Below are positions 54,395 to 64,000 of a stretch of DNA of 64,000 bases, in pieces. The position numbers and the translations under genes were made by a program. Positions within the stretch are counted from its first letter, which is position 1; every line of letters begins with the position of its first letter. Source of the DNA: Membranipora membranacea (Eukaryota; Bryozoa; Gymnolaemata; Cheilostomatida; Membraniporidae); the NCBI GenBank assembly GCA_914767715.1, contig OU612069.1, forward strand, positions 6,820,001 to 6,884,000. The letters run 5' to 3'. The notes below the pieces were generated by a model. That model ran no database searches. It was not told the origin of the DNA and saw only the letters and a program-made list of their open reading frames with translations.

Positions 54395-54980
54395 GTCTTG
54401 TAATGGTCTACCTAGCAACAACCAATACTGTGTGCACGATAAAAATGTGACAGCGGAACCTGTCTGTGATCAGCAAGCTATAACATCTTCGTAAGCACTT
54501 CGCCGGCTGCTCTGCAGGCGTGGGAATAAGCTCAGTTTCTAGGTATATGGTACAGGTTTGCCTCAACACAAAGGCAGGGACTGGTTCTAGCTAGGTTTGA
54601 ATTGCATCGCACATACAGTCTAAAGATTGAAGCCACAACCTTAGCCTTGTCCATAAATGCCCTCATTGGCAGAAGTATTTGGTTATTCGCAACCTAAATC
54701 CCATTCACACTGCCTTGTGAATTCTGTATAACTATCTCCATCACCATAGCGCATAGCATAAGATATAGCACAGGGGTGCCTACTGCTGGCTCTTGCAAGC
54801 TCGTGGTAAAGTATTCAGTAGTGGATCACATTCTGAACTTTTCATAATATAATTGGAATGAAGAATTGGCAAATCCGGACAGTGTGTCAATCTCACCATG
54901 AAATGATGAGCATCTCTGAAAATTATTGGTGTCCATGTCAGTTGGGCTATGTTTCCTCCTTCCAATTCATTCTCATTTCT
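54395..54980 (-). mobile_element. Reverse-transcriptase retroelement fragment E, copy 2
   Basis: Same orientation and same end points as copy 1 ('cctagcaacaaccaatactg', 'gatgagcatctctgaaaatt'). It has more stops and small deletions; no long frame remains. It begins right beside repeat C copy 2. Confidence 0.75.
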
Positions 54981-55651
54981 CTCTAACATCGGCCTAACGC
55001 AAAGATAATGCCAATCCTAGGTTACAAGTGCTAACAGGTTACCACATCAACTTCAGCTGACCTGCACTCTTCATCATTATAAAGATGTTATTTTGAAGTT
55101 GGTGGGTCTGAGCATAAATGATTAGTGTCATCTGCAAATAAAATATATCTATTTGCGATGCATTGCGTTGCGATTCTTACTATTCCTTTGTTCAAACCAA
55201 ATGTGTTAATTTTCTCTCGAGACATCGCCAAGTTCATCTAGATTTGTTCTCTTAAGCTACCAACACTTCAAATTTTGTTCACAGCGAACAAGGAATAGTT
55301 ATCGTCCCAAAATCCTATAGAATCCAATCAATTGATAGTTATTATGTATAGGGCTGTATCAAATATTAGAAGAAAAAAAAACTCGCTGGTGACAATTGTC
55401 ACTTCTATTTGTTTATACCTGCTATTGTTCAATACTATATCCCTTACACAAGAAAGGACAAGCTGTCTATATTACCTCAGATATTTAGACACACCATGAA
55501 ACATGAATTTTACATAGATGCCCACTCATGAATGTATGTAGGTATGCAATATAATAAGATTCAGGCTACTTAGCGGTATAGAAATCCTATCATTCTGATA
55601 CAAAATTACTTCATAATCATAAACCAACTCCAATTACTTACAAATACATGA

Positions 55652-55700
55652 TTAACACTTTGACTACCGACCGCCTATTATATAACAATACATGCTGTGA
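55652..55700. mobile_element. Possible piggyBac-type terminus
   Basis: TTAA at 55652-55655 followed by CACTTTGACTACCGACCGCC resembles a piggyBac target site plus terminal repeat, downstream of the transposase remnant. I found no matching inverted end beyond 59172, so this is tentative. Confidence 0.3.
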
Positions 55701-56266
55701 CCGGGCGCTTTCAGGGATTTTCAATGCAGCATAACCGAAACACAGCTGGTAGTAGCCCTGTTATCATGCATATCGTTGGAATGCCCAGCTCATGATCGTT
55801 CCAATGAGCATAAATTTTCCAGGGTTAGAGAAATATATAGCTTGCCAGGGTAGGGGTAAAGTGGAGGCCGTAATCAGCTGAGAAGATAATTTTTTTCCCC
55901 GATTGACTGGTCGTGTATGCTTGAATTCATGCTAAATCTCAAGTCTGAACCAAAGATTATCACTGGTTTTTTTGTCAGGAGGGATCAAAAATGCTGTGGT
56001 GACATCTCTATTTCTTTTCAATTGTGAGAGACAGTAAAAGACAAAAGAAATACAGGTATAAAAGAGCGTCAGACTGTTAGAAAATTCTATATTTGATGTA
56101 TGAGAAGTTTGTGGAAAAATTACGAGCATTTCAAAAGACAAAAGCCATGAAGTAACATATTGAAATATGATTGTATAATAAAATATGTTATATACCATGC
56201 ATGACAAGTTCTGAAATGTAATATCAATGAAGCTAAGCGTAATATATACATGAATGTCAGCAAAGG

Positions 56267-59172
56267 TCAAAGATAACCTAAAGATTGTCTGCTATGAGGA
56301 CGGTGATATGGATGAAGGCATAGCAAGCAAAGAGCTACCTGGCATTCCAGACATAATGTATCTTGATTCACGTCTAGGTTTCTTGCCATTAGGGCGGGCT
56401 CGGATGAACAGTTCACACAAAGTCGAATGGGGTTCTGCTTTACAGGGTTCGGTGGTAAAGGGGCGGGAAAGTGATTGCCAGTTACATGCCTGCGTGGTTC
56501 AGCTGCAGCATTCGGGGGTTGATTTCGCTCTTCGATACCAGCTTCTTTCAATAGTTCTTTGGCCAATGTTATGATGTATTGTGATAGTCTGAGTTTGGAT
56601 GTTGGATTTGAGAATTTTTAGATTTTGAATGAGTTTACAACTCCCATGACGTACAGCCAGAAGAAGAGCTTCATCCACCATTTGAGCGACTTTCGTCTTT
56701 CAACACCAGCTTTATTGCTGTTGTAGGTTAGGACAGTCTGCGGCTTCATTACCTGGTGATCGTGAAATCTAGACCTGGGATTTGTTGTGTCGATCATTAC
56801 GTCAGCATCTACGGTGGACACAGTTATTACGTCTCTCTTGTCCGAATATCTCCCCACTGCCTAGCTACCCTCTCACCCTTCTGCAGATTTTGTGCATCGT
56901 CACCTGGCAAATTTCGACTATTTGACATACAAGTACCAACTGCATAAATGCCTTTAGTCGGTAACTCACGGAATAGAATAGGAGATGAGTAGCGTCTGTC
57001 CATGTAAACTCTGTAGTTTTTATTTTCAAAGGGATTGAGTATACGGGTGACCAGGCTATTTACGGTGTTGTCTCCTATGGCTGTGTAGACTTCCATCTGA
57101 CATACATAGCCACTGTTAGATTCGCATACACACTCTACTCGCATTCCATACTTGTTTGGTTTATTTTTCATGTAAACCCGAAATCTTACCCTACCACGAA
57201 ATGGTCACATCGCTTCATCGACGATTTGACCAAGGAGTATACAACTCTCCAAACTTAGCTAACAGACTGTCAAATATCGGTCGTACTTTGAAAAGTGGGT
57301 CATGACCATCCTGATCATGGGGTACGTGATCGGCATTGTCATTCAGGTGCAAGTACCTAATTATCTGCTGGAATCGGTTGCGGCCCATGCCAGTTGAACT
57401 AGCGAAGCTACTATGCAGTACAGGATCTGTGGAGAAATAGTCCGCTATGGTTGGTTTTTTCACGATACACATGTGAAGGATTATGGCAAAGAATCGGTAC
57501 ATGCATGACAGTGTTACAGTTTTCCATGATTCGGCCTGTGCGTCAGACATGTTACTTCGAGTGTAGCGGTTGGTCTCAGATTTGACGGTAGTGTAAAAGG
57601 TACGATCGAAAATTACATGAATGCATCTATCTCACTACATCCTGCTGAAAGTTTTGTTGTATTTACACCATGCTGAGCAGTACAGTCAGGTACCTGACGA
57701 GCTGCGTCAGTAGCCATCTGCCAGACGAATTCATCTAGAAAAACAAAACAATTATCTGTTTTGATTTATAACATAACTACATATCATGTGTCACCATGCA
57801 AAAAGCACTTATCTACATATATATAAACATGAAGGTAAGTGCTCTCCGCATGGCGTCACTGTGGTATCTTATCTCCATGTATATAAACGTGAAGGTAAGA
57901 AACCGCATAGAGATCGATAAATAGACATAAACTTATGAACACATGTTCTATATTCAGAGGTACAAAGTTTTTTCTGCTCAGTGTGATGAGCAGTTGCATT
58001 CGTAGGTGAAAAGATAAAAAGCCAAAAACGTAATTGTCGACATCATACCTCCATCAGGTCTATTCCGTCTCACACCAGGACCACGTCCTCTCCCACCCCG
58101 TACACGACCATAAGCACCTATAACACAAGCACCTCTACCAGCAGCACCACAACCAACTCGACCACCACGTCCTCTACCACCACCTCCTCTACCAACACCT
58201 CCTCTACCACCACGTCCCCTACCACCACGTCCCCTACCAGCGGGTTCTATTCAAGCAAAAATAGTTCATATTATAGGCCTATGCATGAAGTGAGGCTATA
58301 ACATGTAACCCTTGCACCAGTGTTCATATAAACATTCATGTCTCAATGGCTCGCATGTTTCAATAAACAACTCCATCTGACGCATGTAAGTCTAGCGATA
58401 GAAGGCTTTTTATAAAATAAACGCCACAACCGTAATGGAGTATATATATATATATCATAAATATATGTATATATCTATATCACATTGTAGTATGATATTG
58501 CATTGGACATAATTAGCACGGTGAACATACCTGGTTCCTCCTCATCAGATGATAGTTGTTGATCAATCATATCTCTGCCAATGTGACCTGGTTCACTACC
58601 TGCACCATCACTACCTTCTCCAGCATCACTCCCTGGGCCATCTCCCACTCTACTTTCATTATCTGAGTCACCAGTAGCATCTATGTAATTTGGATCACTG
58701 TCTAAAACAAAATAATATACAAATGAATGCATTTAGAGACAAGTCGTAGTAAGCCTAGTCAACTGACTCAATGCATCATCAGATCTTGGGATCCCATCAT
58801 TTTCTAAGAGATCTAATGTACAGAAAAAAGCTACTCATGGTCAGTTACAATACACCAGAATGATGGTCTGACAGTTTAGCATGGGTGTAGTATATTTAGG
58901 TTTTCACTGAGGTAGGAGGTGAGGGCTGTGAGTGTTGTTTACATTGACACCAATAAATCAGCAAAATAAATCTGGTTTTTGAGACACCCTCTTCACAGGC
59001 TGTATCTTGGCTGTAAAGAGTGCTAGTTTGATAAAAACTTCCAAAATGAAATGAGTAACAACTCACCTTCATCATCTGATCCAAAAGAATCTACTTCACT
59101 GTCACTGTCATTCATAATCTCATCAAAATCATCATCTACTGAGATTCTGCTTCTTGGCCTGGGGGCTGCCAT
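56267..59172 (-). pseudogene. Decayed piggyBac-type transposase with acidic and RGG exons
   Basis: Exon 1 (59172-59067) encodes MAAPRPRSRISVDDDFDEIM and more acidic residues. Exon 2 (58701-58531) is acidic and Gly-rich. Exon 3 (58246-58049) is an RGG/GRG-rich stretch. Exon 4 starts at 57734. All join phase 1 at GT-AG sites. Exon 4 carries the DDE_Tnp_1_7 core: SETNRYTRSN, KPTIADYFSTDPVLHSSF, IVDEAM, PFRGRVRFRVYMKNKPNKYG, GYVCQMEVYTAIG, YRVYMDRRYSSP, YAVGTCMSNSRNLP, the KWWMKLFFWL block and a C-terminal Cys-rich zinc-finger-like end (CVNCSSE...CLECQVALCLLC). Breaks: frameshifts near 57620, 57230 and 56850, a TGA near 57202, and apparent loss of residues before RRKSLKWW. The element is inactive. 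Confidence 0.85.
58436..58480. repeat. AT dinucleotide microsatellite
   Basis: An imperfect (TA)n run inside intron 1-2 of the piggyBac remnant's downstream side. A similar short run is at about 9566-9595. Confidence 0.85.
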
Positions 59173-59814
59173 CTTTGATTTTGACTATTTTCAGCTGATT
59201 TTGATACGGTTGAAAGTTTTCAATTATACAGATCCCCCTCTCAGTTCAATTGAGTTGACTCTAAGACTCCAGATTAATCTAGAATTGGTTTGGTAACAAT
59301 GCAACAAATGTATGAATCCAAATACATGAATGAAACATTTGAGTATGAACTGATGCCAATATAATATTCCATTCAAGATAATCGATATTTGCAATGGCAA
59401 TTTTCATTCCGATTGATTTTAAAGATGATATTTTTCTGATTCTGCCCCCTCCTCACAATTCATTTTTAGGTTATTCTGAGTATCTTAGATAATTTGACAA
59501 TCCCTGTATCAAACCACAGGTGAATACAGCAAACTCTCACAAAAAGCTATGTACCAAACAACAAAGGCACCCAAAATTGAAGCCACTAGCCAGCCAGAGC
59601 AGATATTTGATGATCCAGAGTTTTGTTAATATGCTGTATAAAATATGCATTATCAATTTCCTTGGCGACAGTTAATCATTTTTAATTTAATTACTTCCTC
59701 CCTTAGTCTTATCAATATTATTGGCATTTAGACAACCAACATGACCACACTATGGATATCTTCGATCTGATGATGTAAAATATAATCCTGATACCATCAC
59801 CAAAAATCACAAGG

Positions 59815-60380
59815 GAGAACCTGCATCAAACTCTCACTCTTACCAAGTCCTAATATATGTCTTTCTAAGTTTACAGTCATAAAACTGGCATCAATAATTG
59901 AGAACGATCTGTTTTTAAGTTGAAAAAATGTCAAAAGAATAAATCATAATACCCCTTGGTGATTTCTTTTGCCTTATCTCAACTTTTGGGCAATGTAGAT
60001 TTATGATTTCTAAACATCGGTTATCAACTCTCTTTCAATAATATTCATTAGAGCAATGAAGTATTGGAGCAAAATATTTAATGTTTGGTCTTGTTAACTG
60101 TGTCTATCAGACTACAACTAAGGTTTTATTCAGAACCTTACAATGTCTCTCAAAATATGCTTTGATTTGGTATAGTTTTCGTATAACCTTGTTGATATGG
60201 GTGTTAAAATTCATATTTTTATCTAAAATTAGTCCTAAATGTTTTAATTTTTCTGACTGCGTGAATGACTTGTCCTAAAAATTCGATTTGGGACAATTTG
60301 TGCTATTGAAATTGGAAACGGTCATAACATCTCTATTTTATGCATTGGCTATCAATTTATTACAATAATACCAGTCATAA
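59815..60380 (-). mobile_element. LINE reverse-transcriptase fragment G, copy 2
   Basis: DNA copy of the 3' half of fragment G ('atgtttggtcttgttaactg', 'caacttttgggcaat'), more decayed. It ends where repeat H begins. Confidence 0.72.
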
Positions 60381-60381
60381 T

Positions 60382-60892
60382 AAATAAGGAACGACACATT
60401 TTCTAACCGAAAGCCGTACAGTACTCTATCAACCATAAGACAATAATATTATTTCCGATATCAATTCATGAATTTGTGTTGACTTCCACTCCATATCTCC
60501 CACTTGAAAACCCTGTATTAAAAATAACAACCAAGTAAATCCACAATATGGTAACTATAACAATAACAATTACTTTGGCAAGAAATATTCTTGGATTGAA
60601 AATCTCAATAGGCCTACATAGCCCAGGTATGAATCAGGCCAGCAGTCATCAAATCAATAGAGTTTCAGGATGATGTTCACAACCATTTACCCTTGATAAT
60701 TAGTACAAGAATAGTTGATGCTGCTCTGTATGGCAATGTAGGCTAGCTTGATAAATTTTGTCCGATCTGCCAAACCAATTTAGGAAAATCAATAACTTGA
60801 TTATTGCGCAAATGACTCAATTACGTCATCCCTTTCTGGTAAAGATTAAGATACTATGGGATTTCCAATACCATCAAGTTATATTGGATTAA
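60382..60892 (+). repeat. Interspersed repeat H, copy 1
   Basis: Matches 63317-63790 in the same orientation ('acgacacattttctaaccga', 'aatagagtttcaggatgat', 'catccctttctgg'). No protein was recognised. It abuts LINE fragment G copy 2. Confidence 0.7.
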
Positions 60893-62814
60893 AAAGTACG
60901 ATGCTCAGGGTGTATTATCCCGTAGCAATAACTTAAATGTAGCCGAATACTAGAAAATACGAAAACTTGTTTACTTAAATAGAGTTATTTGACATGCTTT
61001 TCTACAAGGAACTCAAACTTCCTCAGTTCAATGATCTATCAATTACTAATTTTTAGGAAAATATGAAATGGGCACAACTTCTAAGATTGCAAAGATAATA
61101 AACATATGCCCAGGTTAGGGCTTCCTAATCAGGGGGGATTTCTCGCTTTCAGATGTGATCCAGTGGAACACCAAATAAACTCTAGGGTTAAAGAGATAAA
61201 GCTTTTTTGATTTGACAGAGGCACTGTAAGCCACCCCCCTCCCCTCCAACGGGTCTTACAAATTATAAAATAAACCGGGTCTTTGAGGCGTGTTGTAGGT
61301 AAAACTTGATTAGAAAATTATCAAACGAATACGACAATCAATAATTAATTGGGCGGGCATGAGCTGTCACAACAAAAGCAATAACTGAAAAAATAGAATA
61401 ACTTATCATTTTACATTACAGTTGTCGGCCAAGATGAGGTCATGCCTGCAAAAAGATCAAGACTAGTTAAGTTTGTCTTGAATTTGTAAAGATAGTAGCT
61501 GTAGTGACATGTGGTGTCAGTTGGCCTTGTTGCATGTAATGAACTCACCATTTAGTACTCAGTTAGTCATTGACTTACCTTCACTGCAAAGTGATCTTGT
61601 AAACTTTCGCATGAACTAACTTCACATGTGAATCTCTTGGCAACCAGTGATTCCAGGTTAATTCTGTTTTCATTCTCTTAATATTTCACGAAGCCTGGTA
61701 AGACATTTATCAATAAGAATTAATTGAAAAATACCTGTTGAGGTAGAAAATGGGCACAATTTTGTCAAACAAGGGGGGAAAATTCCCAGGAAGTTTATCG
61801 TCAAGATCTATCTCATCATACAATCAACCTTAAATCCACAATATAGCACTCTATTCAGCTGCCTGTATATCAATGATTAATGGATCTAAGAAACACCGCT
61901 GCATTCAGTGATGATAAAACTATCAAGCTCTAGCTGTCTGTGTACAAGGTAAAGTCACAGATTAGTAGGATCAATATTTTTTTGAGAGCCTTTGCTTATT
62001 TTCAGTAATCATTCGGCTGATACAGTAAGCTTTTGTATGCACAGTCATATTTTCTTTAATTATTCAGAGTACAACTCTTAGTGCCAAGCATGTTCTGCAT
62101 AAAAACTTTGTTTGAGATCAAACAACAAAGAGCTGACATATTAGATGACAAACATAACTTGTTAACTTCACTGCACTTCGTAATGACTGGGTACCACATA
62201 TATATTAAATGAATTGTATTGTATCATAATAAGCCTACATACCGTGACAGTGTTATTAATTATTGTTTGGTGTTAGTTATAATGCATTGCTAGTCACTGG
62301 ACAGAAACATCTGAGTTGTAAGAGATTGGGACACAGACTAATTGAGCACCTATTCTGTAATAGATTTATTGATTTTCAATGTTTTATTAAATCCCAGTGG
62401 CCGTGGTGTTCCCCTAACAGCAGGGATAAATTCGACTTCTGTTTATGGCACAAGCAAATTTATTGATTATAGCTTATTCATTATGAATTAGGAACTTCTT
62501 GTTCTGTGAAAGATATTCAAGATCAAGACGCAAAGATGTGGCTACTCTCAGATTTCCTGCTCTAAAGCTCAAGTGAGAAAGTGAAACAAGTAAAACTTTG
62601 CTTAGGGAACGTAATGGAAACATCACAAAAATTAAGGTCATTTATAACGACACTTGCTCTCTGCTACCACTTACTTGAATGGAAGATTTTAAAAGAAACA
62701 ACTCTATATCTCACAGTCATCACCTTGGCTTCTCAAAGTTAGGTGCCGAGAACCGATAACCAGATTTGGTACACAGCTAGCTGCTGAACACGTAAATAAG
62801 AAAATATATCCTAA
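60893..62814. other. Spacer, nothing recognised
   Basis: AT-rich sequence with no conserved frame. A 'ttaaatgaattgtattgtat' stretch near 62205 looks like a LINE-type 3' tail but has no coding part attached. Confidence 0.35.
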
Positions 62815-63010
62815 TAAGAAACAAAAATGTATACACAATTATCATAACCATGGTAGCATCACACACAAAGGTTATGACCATACGGCAAGCTACACAATTT
62901 GAACAAAAGCAAAATTCTCGGCTACAACTGGCTGAATTAGGTTTCCAGACTTCCAATATTACAGTAATCTCAATAACGGCCACAGGTCCACCTAAGAATT
63001 ATGAATCCAA
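62815..63010 (+). repeat. Interspersed repeat F, copy 2
   Basis: Second copy of the repeat at 45865-46080. Open frames across it on both strands are chance. Confidence 0.65.
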
Positions 63011-63316
63011 TGTTGTCACAGTTGTTACCACCTGATTAGGTTTGTTGATTGCCGGACATGCTGGCAGGCAGGCTCATAATCTATGTAACTGAAAATAATT
63101 GCATTTAATATGTAACAATTGGCTTAAAAAATCAATGAATATCACGATAAACAAAAATAATAATAAATATGAATATAATTTTGGGCAGCACATATTAAGT
63201 TTACACCACTATCTGTATCACAAGTCTACACCCACATGTTGCCGAAATAGGAATTGTGTTCCATCAATCTAATCATGCTGTTGAGAATTGTATTAATATT
63301 CTTGCCATGCAGGCTT

Positions 63317-63790
63317 AAATAAGGGAACGACACATTTTCTAACCGAAAGCCGTACATTACTCTGATAACCATAGCACAATAATATTGTTTTCAATATCAA
63401 TTCAGGAAAATATTTGTGTTGACCTCCACTCCACATCTCCCACTTGAAAATTCTGTATTTATAAAAACAACTAAGTAAATATATAATTCGGTAATTAAAA
63501 TAATAACAAATTTCTTTGGCAAGAACTATTATTGAATTTGAAATCTCAATAGGCCTACATAGCGATATACCCTAAGTATGACTTGGCCAGCAGTCATCCA
63601 ATCAATAGAGTTTCAGGATGATATTCACAGCCTTTTGCCGTTGTTTATTGGTGCAAGAAAAGTTGGTTCTGTTCTGTGTGGCAATGAAGGCCAGCTTGAT
63701 TTTGCTTGATCTGCCAAACCAATTATGTCATCCCTTTCTGGTGAAGATTAAGATAACCTGAGATTTCCAATGCCATCTAGTTATATTAAA
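63317..63790 (+). repeat. Interspersed repeat H, copy 2
   Basis: Second copy of the 60382-60892 repeat, with several small indels. Repeat F copy 2 lies ~300 bp upstream, whereas F copy 1 lies elsewhere, so F and H are separate families. Confidence 0.7.
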
Positions 63791-64000
63791 GTGGCACACA
63801 ACCCTGGCACCACTAGATATAAATCCACTTGCAATTTGCTTTCACAGATTGGCAACATACTCAACAATAAAAATCCTGGGTATAAGCGCTGGTTCTGCAC
63901 CACAGGGCAGTCAGCAGCCCCTAAACCCCAATGGCTGCGAAAACTGAAATAAATTGGGAAGCTATGTTTTGTTTATAATCTCATAGAAAAGCGTAAATTT

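Noticed and set aside
56254-56574. Plus-strand 106-codon frame
   Set aside because: Shadow of the minus-strand piggyBac C-terminal Cys-rich region.

Overview
The window is nuclear DNA from a multicellular animal, most likely an invertebrate. It has genes of many short exons with GT-AG introns, AT-rich introns and spacers, and many degraded transposable elements. It contains a BMP-type Smad with an invertebrate-like, divergent linker. I cannot name the phylum from sequence alone. There are no bacterial operons, CRISPR arrays or rRNA genes, and almost all long open frames here are chance frames or frames kept open by repeats.

Layout. (1) 1-1864: a ~150-bp minisatellite with higher-order structure. 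It runs into the last codons of (2) a complete minus-strand Smad1/5-type gene (coding 15889 down to 1838, ten coding exons, 480 residues). The Smad introns hold several small arrays, two MITE-like families, a recent 160-bp tandem duplication, a nearly intact 2.9-kb cut-and-paste transposon (11574-14462) and a 371-bp foldback. (3) 15950-23278: a spacer with no recognisable gene. (4) 23305-26015: a complete plus-strand phosphopantothenoylcysteine decarboxylase gene (PPCDC, coenzyme A synthesis, three coding exons, 196 residues). Its introns hold a tRNA-derived SINE and a TA-flanked non-autonomous element. (5) 26340-41250: repeat-rich spacer with a LINE 3' end, a hAT-like element (28382-30669) with internal 191-bp repeats, an inverted SINE pair, and a family of kilobase-scale tandem duplications (35.4-40.5 kb). 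(6) 41278-50468: the first three coding exons of a plus-strand leucine-rich-repeat gene whose continuation I could not find. (7) 43-64 kb: LRR introns and downstream DNA with paired copies of two LINE reverse transcriptases, several unnamed repeat pairs and a decayed piggyBac-type element (56267-59172).

The Smad gene would act in BMP signal transduction and PPCDC in CoA synthesis. They are back to back (divergent, about 7.4 kb apart) and nothing suggests they work together. I found no new defence or metabolic system. The most unusual signal is how tandem repeats have grown from Smad exon edges: the 3' terminal array carries copies of the gene's C-terminal phosphorylation tail plus stop, and a 30-bp array repeats a splice acceptor in steps that preserve the reading frame. 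Next in interest are the transposon with exactly symmetric subterminal repeats and a perfect 35-bp hairpin in the LRR intron.
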